NCBI GenBank assembly: GCA_030682655.1
Contig: JAUXNU010000172.1
Coordinates: forward strand, 1 to 32,249
Direction of reading: 5' to 3'
Origin: Actinomycetota bacterium
GTDB taxonomy: Bacteria; Actinomycetota; Coriobacteriia; Anaerosomatales; JAUXNU01
DNA: 32,249 bases
The translations under genes and the position numbers were made by a program. Shown one piece after another: positions 22,607 to 30,734 of the stretch. The notes beneath the pieces are model-generated. The model did no database searches, was not told the origin of the DNA, and saw nothing but the letters and a program-made list of their open reading frames with translations. How positions within the stretch are numbered: position 1 is the stretch's first letter; every line of letters begins with the position of its first letter.

Positions 22607-23919
22607 GACTTCTCGAACTCAGCACGAGGGATTGGCCCCTCTTCACCCAGGTCGACTGCAACGATTGCGGCGGCACGGCGCAGTTCACCGTACTCCCGCT
22701 CGAGATACGCTCGCGCAACCCGCAACCGCGGATGCGCGGGAAGCCCGTCGATCTCCACTAAGACCGTCGCGGCGTCATGCAACCTAACGCGCTTCCATTC
22801 GCGCCACACCCCATCGCCGACCAGAGTGCCTAGCACGTCGCGAGTACGGTCTTCAGCGCGATACGCGAAGTGAGGTCCGAGACCGCGTTCGACTACTGGC
22901 GCGCGGAACTCGCGCGAGCGCAGGCTGGCACGGACGTCTTCGGCAAGGCGGCCCTCGATGTCGACCACGACGTCGGGCGAACTCGAGGCGAGCACAACGC
23001 CAAGGAGCGCTTCCGCATCCAGTACCCCCACTTCACACACGTCTGGCGGTAGTCCGATCCTGGCAAGCAGCGGAACCACATCGCGTGTGAACGGCTCGCG
23101 AACGAGTGCTCCAGGGAACCTCTCCGGCTCGAGCCCGCCAACGACTTCGCGAAGCCTTTCCACCGGTTCACGGAAGCTGCCCGAATCATGCGATCTGAGC
23201 GCGGCAAGACGGAACTCCAGAAGCGCCTGCGCATGCGCCCCGTCGGCCTCGAGACGGGCCGCGTGCGCCGCAAGCAACTGCGATGCACGGGGATTGCGCC
23301 GCAGGAGAACGAAGACGTCGGATGTCGAAACCCGTGCAATGCCGGAGAGTGCAGCCCTCACAGCTCGCCCGGTGCGCACCGAATTGCGCACCTGCCACGC
23401 GAAGTAGACCCCGACTGCACTCGTGTAGCCGAGAGAGGCGGCCCGCATGTCCTGCGACCACCCTCCGCGCAAGGCGGCCGCGACCGTCAGCAACGCCGCT
23501 CCACCGACGAGTGCGCCAAGGAGCCCGACCGTCCAGCCCAAAGGACGCGACGCGAGCGACGGCGCAGGCTGCGGGTCGAATGCCTCGGCGGAACGATCGA
23601 GTAGCGGAACGTGGCCCTGAAACACGACTGCGGCATCGAGCAACTGCGAGTAGGAATCCCATTGCACAAGCCACGCGACCCACGCGGCTACAAGGAAGCC
23701 CGTGCCCGCGCTCGCTGCACCCCAGAGGTCCGCCGCCCCGAGTCCGACGAGCGCACCCACAGCTCCGACCAAGCCGGATGCTACGAACAGAACAGGCGGA
23801 TGGACGGGGTCATAGTGCTCGAGCCGGTCGAGAGCTGCAAACGCGTCCATTCGCGTCCGGCGCTCGCCGATCCACGCAGCCACAAGGAGGGCACCCCCGA
23901 CGATCGCCCCGATCCACAT
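22603..23919 (-). CDS. Large membrane protein of unknown function
   Basis: Starting at ATG 23919 (MWIGAIVGGALLVAAWIGER) gives 438 residues. A CTG in frame a few codons earlier lies better behind GAGGAGGGG, so the true start is uncertain. Hydrophobic helices lie near residues 2-17, 35-85 (two) and 125-180 (two). After these comes a soluble domain of about 240 residues with helical repeats (VFVLLRRNPRASQLLAAHAA, then ALLEFRLAALRS) and a beta-rich C-terminal part (DAATVLVEIDGLPAHPRL). It is not a family that I recognise. The N-terminus lies opposite the leader of the diguanylate cyclase gene, so the two genes diverge from about 23920-24107. Confidence 0.65.
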   Translation of the reverse strand: MWIGAIVGGALLVAAWIGERRTRMDAFAALDRLEHYDPVHPPVLFVASGLVGAVGALVGLGAADLWGAASAGTGFLVAAWVAWLVQWDSYSQLLDAAVVFQGHVPLLDRSAEAFDPQPAPSLASRPLGWTVGLLGALVGGAALLTVAAALRGGWSQDMRAASLGYTSAVGVYFAWQVRNSVRTGRAVRAALSGIARVSTSDVFVLLRRNPRASQLLAAHAARLEADGAHAQALLEFRLAALRSHDSGSFREPVERLREVVGGLEPERFPGALVREPFTRDVVPLLARIGLPPDVCEVGVLDAEALLGVVLASSSPDVVVDIEGRLAEDVRASLRSREFRAPVVERGLGPHFAYRAEDRTRDVLGTLVGDGVWREWKRVRLHDAATVLVEIDGLPAHPRLRVARAYLEREYGELRRAAAIVAVDLGEEGPIPRAEFEKS

Positions 23920-24107
23920 GATCGCAGCCAGTGCCCCTCCTCGGCCGGATTCCGTGCGAGAACTACATCTCCAGGTTATCATCAGCAGCACTGGATCTTC
24001 GGTCATCCGGCGACTCCAACGCACCGCTGGCGGCTCCTTGGCCAAGGAAGGCGACGCACACCCTCCCGCGACGCGATTGCAGCGACAAGAAAGCCCGGAG
24101 ACACCGA

Positions 24108-25385
24108 ATGGCGACGATAGAAGAACTCCAGGACGGAGGCGCACACGGCCTGTCTGTGTTCCGGTTCCAGATTGCAGCACTCGTCGGGCTCTACACAATC
24201 ATCGTCTTCGGGGCACTGTACCTGCAGGCGCGCTCATCGACGGTGGAAGCACTGCGTTCCCAGGGCGAGTCCTACTTCTACCTTGTCGTCACCACCCGCG
24301 CGTGGAATTCGCAGCACGGCGGCGTATGGGTCGAGAAACGTCCGGCTGTGGAGACGAACCCCTACTTGGCCAAGATGGGGATTCCCGCCGACCTTCGCAC
24401 CGAGAACGGTGTGGACCTCACTCTTCGTAATCCCTCCGCTATGACGCGCGAGGTCTCCGAACTCACCGACATCGGCTTCGGGGTGACTTTCCACCTCACC
24501 GGCAAGGACCCAGTGAACCCCGGCAACGCACCCGATTCCTGGGAACACGCTGCGCTCGATGCCTTCGAGGCCGGTGAGTCGTCCGCCGAGACCTTCGACC
24601 GGACATCTGACACCCCTGTCTTCCGGTACATGGAGCCCTTGATCGTCGAGGAGTCATGCTTTCAGTGCCACGGAGAGCAAGGCTACAAGGTCGGCGACGT
24701 ACGCGGAGGGCTGAGCATCAGCATCCCGACCAAGCAAGTAGACGATACGCTTCGCAAGACCGCGACGAATCTCGGGATGCTCGCAATACTCACGCTGGGC
24801 GTAGCCGTCGCTGTCAGTCAGGCATTCGTGACTCAACTCCGTCGTCGCCTCGATGTCGCCAACAGTCTGCTGTCTTCGATGGCCGTTACCGACGATCTGA
24901 CCGGGGTCGCCAACAGAAGGGCCATCATGGCCAGGCTGACGCAGGAGTTCTCACGCTCGAAACGCTCCTCGGAGCCACTCAGCCTAGTCGCGCTCGACAT
25001 CGACCGCTTCAAGCGCATCAACGATCAGCACGGCCACGCCGTAGGCGACGCGGTGCTCAAGGAAGTCGCCGCACGCATGGGCGACTCTCTGCGCGAATAC
25101 GACGGCTTCGGCCGAACCGGGGGCGAGGAGTTCCTTGTGATCGCACCCGAAACAGATTCCGAGGCAGCCCTGCGCCTAGCCGAACGAGTGATCTCGCAAG
25201 TGCACGCGGGGCCGGTATCCGTGGGCGATCTGGAGCTGACGGTAACCGCCAGCGCCGGCGTCGCAACCATCGATAGCCGCGACGAACGCGGTGACGACCT
25301 GCTCGCTCGAACTGACCTGCAGCTCTATCGGGCAAAAGCCGCCGGTCGGGACTGCGCGCGGGCGGGCGAACCGCGCAAGGCGTGA
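24108..25385 (+). CDS. Diguanylate cyclase with heme-binding Tll0287-like sensor domain
   Basis: ATG at 24108 follows CCCGGAG with 7-nt spacing. The 425-residue protein has a membrane helix at residues 19-40. A periplasmic-type Tll0287-like (DUF3365) domain carries CFQCH at 184-188, the covalent heme c site. A second helix at 221-241 precedes a GGDEF domain. That domain has RTGGEEFLVI (active site GGEEF 338-342) and REYD (329-332), an allosteric inhibitory I-site. It should make cyclic di-GMP in response to heme-bound ligand or redox state outside the membrane. It is complete at the C-terminus. The remnant MFS gene follows immediately. Confidence 0.92.
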   Translation: MATIEELQDGGAHGLSVFRFQIAALVGLYTIIVFGALYLQARSSTVEALRSQGESYFYLVVTTRAWNSQHGGVWVEKRPAVETNPYLAKMGIPADLRTENGVDLTLRNPSAMTREVSELTDIGFGVTFHLTGKDPVNPGNAPDSWEHAALDAFEAGESSAETFDRTSDTPVFRYMEPLIVEESCFQCHGEQGYKVGDVRGGLSISIPTKQVDDTLRKTATNLGMLAILTLGVAVAVSQAFVTQLRRRLDVANSLLSSMAVTDDLTGVANRRAIMARLTQEFSRSKRSSEPLSLVALDIDRFKRINDQHGHAVGDAVLKEVAARMGDSLREYDGFGRTGGEEFLVIAPETDSEAALRLAERVISQVHAGPVSVGDLELTVTASAGVATIDSRDERGDDLLARTDLQLYRAKAAGRDCARAGEPRKA

Positions 25386-25467
25386 CACACAGCCGTGACA
25401 TATTTCGGGCGTTCTGGTCGACCGCTACGGTCCCCGTCGCGTACTGGTCTTCGGGGAGCTCCTGTTC

Positions 25468-26481
25468 GTGCCGGCGGCGTTGGCGCTCGCACTGGCCGAC
25501 ACCCTGCCCCAACTGACCGCAATCGTCGGGCTCTGGGCTCTGGCAGGCGCACCGGTCGTCACGTCGAGCGCATCTTTCGCCCCCTACCTCGCACAGCCCG
25601 GCGAACGCCTCGAGCGCCTGAACGCATGGATCGAGGGAGCCGGTTCCGCCGCCTTCGTGATGGGCCCGGCCGTGGGAGCGCTGATCGTGCGCTACGGGAA
25701 CGTGAACTGGGTGTTCGTCCTCGATGCGGCCACCTCCCTCGTTGCAGCGCTCCTCGTCGCGCGGGTGACGCTGACTCTCCCAAAACGCGAGACGGCCGAG
25801 AAACGGCATGCTCTTGCCGAACTGACCGAGGGAGCACGAACGGTCTATTCACTGCGCAGCGTGCGCTACTACGTGCTTGCCGGCAGCGTGGTCTGGATGG
25901 CGTTCGGAGCGTTCGGGGCCCTCGAACCGCTCTTCTTCCGCGACGTGGTCAAGACCGGAATAGAACAGATGGGCTGGATCAACTCGATCTTCGGCCTAGG
26001 TTTCGTGGTAGGTGCGATGCTGCTGCCGCGTCTACCGCGCAAGCTCATCTCCGCGCGCGGGCTTGCGCTCATGCTCTCGCTCACGGGTCTCGGCACCATC
26101 GCATACGTTGGCTCTCCGGACCTGCGCATCATCGCGACCGGCGCGTTCGGTTGGGCTATCGTCATTGGCGTGCTCGAACCACTGCTGCGCACGCTCATCC
26201 ACCGCGATTCGCCGCACAGACTCGTAGGGCGTGTGATGGGAACGGCCGAGGTGCACCGGAGGATGGGTGAGCTGCTGCCCCTCGCCTTCGCGCCGGCACT
26301 CGCGACGCGCTTCGGCGTGCAGACGGTCCTCATCGGCGGTGGCCTGCTATCGACACTCATCGGTCTGCTGTCATTTGGCGAGGCTCGGAAGATCGATCGC
26401 GAGCTTGCCATCTGCGGCATTCCCGATGTCGAACTGCAGGGACTCAAGGCCTCCGACGAGCCGATATCGCCCAACCCGTAG
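25468..26481 (+). pseudogene. MFS transporter lacking its N-terminal helices
   Basis: The frame from GTG 25468 encodes about 9-10 membrane helices of a major facilitator, with a central charged loop (TLPKRETAEKRHALAELTEG). MFS-like sequence extends upstream of that codon to 25399: GVLVDRYGPRRVLVFGE is the conserved loop between helices 2 and 3 (GxxxDRxGxR). An in-frame TGA stands at 25396-25398. Helices 1 and 2 are therefore missing, and the fragment abuts the diguanylate cyclase stop. A 12-helix MFS needs about 400 residues; here 337 remain. Either the deletion joined the cyclase gene to a broken transporter or the product starts at GTG and is non-functional. Confidence 0.75.
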
Positions 26482-26484
26482 GTC

Positions 26485-26622
26485 CTAGTCCTCCTCGGCG
26501 AGCCTGCGCTCCCGCTCCTTCTTCTCCTTCATGCTCGCGAGCATCTTCTTGCCGACGACGATCTTGATGTAGCCGATCACGACAACACCGACAGCAATCA
26601 GCACCCACCAGTACCATGCCAT
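26485..26622 (-). CDS. 45-residue single-pass membrane protein
   Basis: ATG at 26622 follows GAAGGAGG at 7 nt. The product has one membrane helix (WYWWVLIAVGVVVIGYIKIV) and then a strongly charged coiled tail (ASMKEKKERERRLAEED). It lies 27 bp downstream of the second ABC permease gene on the same strand and is probably the last gene of that operon. It might be a small accessory subunit of the exporter. The family is not recognised, and no other function is suggested by the sequence. Confidence 0.7.
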   Translation of the reverse strand: MAWYWWVLIAVGVVVIGYIKIVVGKKMLASMKEKKERERRLAEED

Positions 26623-26649
26623 CGTGCCCACCTCCTTCGCACCTGGCTC

Positions 26650-27714
26650 CTACTGCGCTGCCATCTGCGCCTGAACGCGGCGGGCGACCAACCCGACAAG
26701 CGGGATGAGCGCGATCGTGATGCCCACGGCAACGGTGAGTTCGACCCACACCTCGCTGATGGAGCCACCCATGATCGACACCTGCCAGATGGGCTCGAGA
26801 ATCCAGTAGAGCGGGAAGAGCTTCGCTATCCATTGCGGCCACTCCGGGAAGATGTAGAAGAGCGTGGGGGCGAACAGGAAGATGCCCAACCCTTTCACCA
26901 TGCCGAACATGATCGTCGAGTCCTTGGCGAACGTGCCGATGAGCAGTCCGATCATCGATGAGAGGCCCGCTGCGACGATCACGACGACGAGCACCTGGAG
27001 CCAGTTCGTCCCGAATGCCTTGTTCAGGGCAAGCGTGGCTGCAGCCAGGACCGTGGCAAGCAAGGTGCCGAGAGCCCATTTCGCGGTGAGAACGTCGGCG
27101 ATCCTGGCGGGCGTCACGAGCATGGCCATGAGCGTGCCCTGCTCCTTCTCCTCGACCAGATTCGAGCCGGGTACGAAGATGCCGGCCATCACGAGAGCGT
27201 AGAACACGATGACCGGCACGAGCCGGACCGAGATAGGCAGACCAGCGGTACCGTAGCTGACCACGTCCACCGTGACGGGCGCAACACTCCCCTCGAGCTC
27301 TCGCACCAGGTCGATCGCCGTGACGCTCAAGATGATGCGATTCGAGGCAAGACTCTCGCCGCCGATGAAGAACTGGAGGTCAGGTCTGTCACCGTTCTTG
27401 ACCGCAGCATCGAACCCGGCGGGAAGAACCAGACCGGCGTCGAGGTCGTTCGCCTCGACCTTGGTCTTGAGTTCCTCGGCATCGTCGAGCAGCGTGAGCG
27501 TGATGCCGTCCATCTTCTCGACCTGCGAGGTGATCTCGGAATTGCCATCGTCCACGATGCCCAACCGCGGCTCGGGGCTGAAGAGCGAACCGAACGTGAC
27601 CTGCAGTATCAGAGTTATGGCGAAGGGAAGAACGATCGCCCACAGGAAGATGGGTGAGCGTGGTCCGAGCGCCAGGTCCTTGCGCAAGACCCTCCATGTG
27701 AGTTTCGGACTCAT
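26650..27714 (-). CDS. ABC-2 type permease
   Basis: The ATG at 27714 overlaps the stop of the first permease (ATGA). The 354-residue product has an N-terminal helix (IFLWAIVLPFAITLILQVTF), then a large extracytoplasmic domain of about 160 residues. Five further helices follow, including the family signature NLVEEKEQGTLMAMLVTPAR after the second. This is the ABC-2/YhaP-NatB type permease layout. Together with the neighbouring permease and ATPase it should form an exporter for a drug, lipid or sodium-type substrate. The substrate is unknown. Confidence 0.88.
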   Translation of the reverse strand: MSPKLTWRVLRKDLALGPRSPIFLWAIVLPFAITLILQVTFGSLFSPEPRLGIVDDGNSEITSQVEKMDGITLTLLDDAEELKTKVEANDLDAGLVLPAGFDAAVKNGDRPDLQFFIGGESLASNRIILSVTAIDLVRELEGSVAPVTVDVVSYGTAGLPISVRLVPVIVFYALVMAGIFVPGSNLVEEKEQGTLMAMLVTPARIADVLTAKWALGTLLATVLAAATLALNKAFGTNWLQVLVVVIVAAGLSSMIGLLIGTFAKDSTIMFGMVKGLGIFLFAPTLFYIFPEWPQWIAKLFPLYWILEPIWQVSIMGGSISEVWVELTVAVGITIALIPLVGLVARRVQAQMAAQ

Positions 27715-28958
27715 AGTGATTCCACCTTCCGCTTCAGCGCGAACAAGCCGGCTCCGAACAGAAGAACCAGCCACGCAGCGGCGTATGCGAGCGACCCTGC
27801 CGAATCGGACCACGTCGCGCCGTAGTTGAACGCACCGACGAGCGTGTTGATGACCGGATACGTGGGAATCGCCTGCACCCACGTCGCCGCTGTGCCGGGG
27901 AACATCACCGAGAACGACGGGATGAGCAGCGGGATCGTGAACAGCATGGAGTAGAAGAGCTGGCCCATGAAGTCCTTGCCCGAGGAGCCCACGAAGAGCG
28001 CCACGCCCGTGAACATCATCGAGCCCATGAGCAACACTGCCAATACGAGCGACCAGTTCTGACCCGTGAGCCCTCCGACCAGCAGGAGGATGAGCAACCC
28101 CTGGCCCAGCGACATCGCGGTGCCGAAGATCGTCTTGGCCAGAAGGAAGTCGCTGATCTTGGCAGGCGTCACGAGCACCGCAGTCACCGTCCGCTGCAGC
28201 ACTTCCGTCGAGACGAGCGATGCCATCGAGAATGTCTCCATCAGCAGCACCATGAAGATGAGCATGGGGCGCAACTTGTCCTTGATGCTGACCTGATCTC
28301 CCGCGCGGTCCGTGCCGAGCACGATCGACTGCTCGTCAGCCATGGTGACCGGAAGCTGCTTGCCCGCCAGCTGATAGGCCGCTTCCCGCACGAAGCTCGT
28401 CATCGCACCCTGGATCTCCTCGGGGACGTTGGCGTCAGAGTAGACAGTCACTGTCACGCCGCTCTTGGCGGCGGCGACATCGGCGATGAAATCCTTCGGG
28501 AATGCTATTCCAATGTCGAGTCCGAGCTTCTCGGCATCTTCCGGCTTGGGATCGTCGATCTCCGTATCGCGCAAGATCAGCGTGCCGTCGTCAGTGCGCC
28601 AGGCCTCAAGCTTGCCCTCGACGACCTTCTGCATGTCGGCCTCATTGTCGAACTCGATGAGAAGCAGGCCCTCCTGCTCCTCGCTCAAGTCCGCCTGGTC
28701 GAGTTCAGCGAGCTGCTCATCGGTGGCGCCCATGGCCTTCAGCGAGTCCTTGGCGTCCTCGATCATCGACGTGACCGGCGGCGAGACGGCGAGTGTGATC
28801 GTCTCGTTGACCTTCGTCGGCAGGAACGTATACATGATCGGTATCACGATCAGCACGAGCAAGGTCAGGAACAGGTATATCTTGTCCCGCGAGTATGCTT
28901 TCAGCTCCTTCTTCAGGAGCGCCCCGACGATCGCGGGGCGTGAGATCGGGCGGCTCAT
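27711..28958 (-). CDS. ABC-2 type permease (NatB-like)
   Basis: The 415-residue product begins KKELKAYSRDKIYLFLTLL, the cytoplasmic start typical of NatB-like permeases. Residues about 50-230 form an extracytoplasmic domain. The C-terminal helices include MVLLMETFSMASLVSTEVLQ, followed by RTVTAVLVTPAKISDFLLAK, the coupling-helix motif. It differs clearly in sequence from its partner at 26650, so the exporter is probably a heterodimer of permeases. The ATG at 28958 overlaps the stop of the ATPase gene by 4 nt, so all four genes of the operon are translationally coupled. Confidence 0.88.
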   Translation of the reverse strand: MSRPISRPAIVGALLKKELKAYSRDKIYLFLTLLVLIVIPIMYTFLPTKVNETITLAVSPPVTSMIEDAKDSLKAMGATDEQLAELDQADLSEEQEGLLLIEFDNEADMQKVVEGKLEAWRTDDGTLILRDTEIDDPKPEDAEKLGLDIGIAFPKDFIADVAAAKSGVTVTVYSDANVPEEIQGAMTSFVREAAYQLAGKQLPVTMADEQSIVLGTDRAGDQVSIKDKLRPMLIFMVLLMETFSMASLVSTEVLQRTVTAVLVTPAKISDFLLAKTIFGTAMSLGQGLLILLLVGGLTGQNWSLVLAVLLMGSMMFTGVALFVGSSGKDFMGQLFYSMLFTIPLLIPSFSVMFPGTAATWVQAIPTYPVINTLVGAFNYGATWSDSAGSLAYAAAWLVLLFGAGLFALKRKVESL

Positions 28959-29818
28959 CCCTCCAGCCCCCTGCCGGTCAGCTCGATGAAGATCGCTTCC
29001 AGCGTGGCCTCCTCGGTATGGATCGTAAGGAGGTCGGGGGACGCCGCGAGTTCCGCAAGCTTGGCCGAGGAGTCATCCCCGGCAAGCGCGATATGCTCTT
29101 CGCGGACTCCATCACCATCGCGCAGACGCACCTTCACGGAGCGGGTCCCGTACTTGAGCTTCAGATTCTCGGCAGTGTCCAGCGCGACGATCTCGCCGTC
29201 ATTGAGAAACGCCACGCGGTCCGACAGCTCATCCGCCTCGAACATATCGTGCGTGGTGAGCAGAACGGCCGCTCCACGCTCCGCCTCCTCCTTGATGGTC
29301 TTGCGAATCGACGCCGAGGTGACCGGGTCTAGTCCGTCGGTCGGCTCATCGAGGAAGAGCACCGTGGGCTTGTTGATGAAGGCGCGGGAGATCATCATGC
29401 GCTGACGCATGCCTTTGGAGAAGCTGTGTACGCGGTCCTTGGCACGATCTGCGAGACCGACGCGGCGCAGAACCTCCATGCTGTCCGCGTCCTTGATGCC
29501 GAAGAGCGACGCGAAGAAGTCCAGGTTCTCAAGCGCGCTCATGTTGAGGTAGAGATTCTTCTCCTCGAAGCACACGCCGATCTTCGCCTGGATCTCCGGA
29601 TCATCCTTGGCGATGTCCTTGCCAAGGATGCGAGCCACCCCGCTCTTGGGCGTGATCTGTCCGGTGAGCATCTTGATAGTCGTAGACTTGCCGGCCCCGT
29701 TCGGGCCGAGGAACCCAAGAATCTCGCCGGGCTGGACATCGAAGCTGACTCCCTTGACCGCTTCGATATCGCCGTAGCTGAACGAGATGTTCTCGACCTG
29801 GATCGCAGGTCCGCTCAT
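28955..29818 (-). CDS. ABC transporter ATP-binding protein
   Basis: The ATG at 29818 overlaps the regulator's stop (ATGA). The 287-residue product has Walker A GFLGPNGAGKSTTIKML near residue 38, the ABC signature HSFSKGMRQRMMISRAF near 131, Walker B PTVLFLDEPTDGLDP near 152, and a switch His in LLTTHDMFEADE near 187. It carries the usual C-terminal extension of export-type (ABC-2 linked) ATPases, ending LEAIFIELTGRGLEG. The signature reads FSKGM rather than LSGGQ, as seen in several NatA/DrrA-like ATPases. Confidence 0.94.
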   Translation of the reverse strand: MSGPAIQVENISFSYGDIEAVKGVSFDVQPGEILGFLGPNGAGKSTTIKMLTGQITPKSGVARILGKDIAKDDPEIQAKIGVCFEEKNLYLNMSALENLDFFASLFGIKDADSMEVLRRVGLADRAKDRVHSFSKGMRQRMMISRAFINKPTVLFLDEPTDGLDPVTSASIRKTIKEEAERGAAVLLTTHDMFEADELSDRVAFLNDGEIVALDTAENLKLKYGTRSVKVRLRDGDGVREEHIALAGDDSSAKLAELAASPDLLTIHTEEATLEAIFIELTGRGLEG

Positions 29819-30288
29819 CGTCGGTCCCCCTTCGTCGTCTTCCACTTCTCAAGCATCTTCCCGTACTCATCTGCCGCGAACGCGTACATATCGCGCACCT
29901 CAAGCAACCGATCTCGCTCCAGCGGCGTCTCCCCCACGAGCGCCAGGCCCTCCTCGGCCAGGTTGCGCATGTCGTCGAGCAGTCCGCGCTTGGCTTCGAA
30001 CCCGCGTTCCCATACGCCCGGACTCATCTCGTACGACAGCTCTCGCGAACCCCGGCGATGCTTCTTGGTGATGAGCCCCACACCGGCGAGAAGTTGCGTC
30101 GCCTGACTGATGGACGCCTTGCTCGCGTGAAGCGCCTCGACAAGCTGTGAAGTCGTCTGTTCAGGTGGGTCGCACACAAGTAGCCATCCCATCACTCGAC
30201 CAGAGGTCCTCGGGAGTCCGCTGTCGGCCATGAGCGCACCGAACTCGTCGACGACGTGCATGAGGGCTTCGTTGTCTCGCCCGGGCAT
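29815..30288 (-). CDS. GbsR/MarR-family transcriptional regulator
   Basis: I chose ATG 30288 (PGRDNEALMHVVDEFGALMA). The open frame continues upstream through the operators and is not coding there. The 157-residue product has the GbsR-type opening GLPRTSGRVMGWLLVCDPPE followed by a winged helix (TTSQLVEALHASKASISQAT, recognition helix ASISQATQLLA) and a wing (GLITKKHRRGSRELSY). Such proteins repress their own operon and release on ligand binding. Here it heads the exporter operon, so it most likely controls it. Confidence 0.87.
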   Translation of the reverse strand: MPGRDNEALMHVVDEFGALMADSGLPRTSGRVMGWLLVCDPPEQTTSQLVEALHASKASISQATQLLAGVGLITKKHRRGSRELSYEMSPGVWERGFEAKRGLLDDMRNLAEEGLALVGETPLERDRLLEVRDMYAFAADEYGKMLEKWKTTKGDRR

Positions 30289-30347
30289 GGTTCGCCTCGC
30301 TCTCAAACATGGAGAAGAACGGGTCGGACAGTCGCATTGGTATTTCC

Positions 30348-30382
30348 AACATTCAGTATGTTCTAAACGTTCCGTATGTCCA
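30348..30382 (-). promoter_or_regulatory. Promoter with two tandem palindromic operators
   Basis: On the minus strand two 15-bp elements of form RACATACnGAAYGTT stand 3 bp apart: GACATACGGAACGTT (30366-30380) and AACATACTGAATGTT (30348-30362). The second has perfect AACAT/ATGTT arms. Centres are 18 bp apart, nearly two helical turns. A sigma-70-like pair, TGGACA (30377-30382) and CATACT (30355-30360) with a 16-bp spacer, is covered by them. A repressor bound here would block transcription of the exporter operon. The regulator's own gene starts 60 bp downstream. Confidence 0.6.
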
Positions 30383-30499
30383 TATGTATCCGAAAGCACA
30401 CGGATTCGTCGCTGACTACTCCTACCCGAGCAGCGGAGCATTCATCGGCTTCGAAATCACCGGGTCGACGGCCTACCATGGGAGTAGGAACTGGCAGCC

Positions 30500-30643
30500 A
30501 TGGTGGAGACCGGCGAGCCATTCTGCGCCGAGTGCGGGAGCGCCTCCCCTGACACTGCGCGGCTCTGCCCGAAGTGCGGTGCCCCGAGGAGCGCCGAAGC
30601 TGTTCTTGTGTCGCGAGGCTGCGGTCGGACAGGTCAGCACTAG
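30500..30643 (+). pseudogene. Double zinc-ribbon protein gene cut by the IS element
   Basis: The ATG at 30500 (GGAGTAGG upstream) opens a frame with two zinc knuckles, CAECGSASPDTARLCPKCG, the pattern of N-terminal zinc-ribbon domains of membrane or sensor proteins. After 47 codons it ends at a TAG whose bases belong to the CTAG at the IS end. The gene was therefore probably longer and was interrupted by insertion of the element. Its remaining part would lie beyond the right edge of the window. Confidence 0.7.
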
Positions 30644-30658
30644 GAGCCTGTCGGGAAA
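30644..30658 (+). repeat. Left terminal inverted repeat of the IS
   Basis: GAGCCTGTCGGGAAA matches the reverse complement of 32231-32245 at all 15 positions; similarity ends after that. Confidence 0.92.
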
Positions 30659-30699
30659 AAGTTGCCGCGCCCTGGCCCAGGTGATGGTGCCCCCGTAGA

Positions 30700-30734
30700 A
30701 TGGTGTCGACGGCGAGACGGAAGGTCGACACCAT
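30700..30734 (+). promoter_or_regulatory. Hairpin over the transposase start codon
   Basis: ATGGTGTCGAC (30700-30710) is the exact complement of GTCGACACCAT (30724-30734), with a 13-nt loop. The downstream arm contains the first two bases of the preferred start codon at 30733, and the ribosome-binding site GGAAGG (30719-30724) lies in the loop and stem base. In a transcript starting outside the element this stem would hide the start. A transcript starting after 30700 would not form it. Confidence 0.6.
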
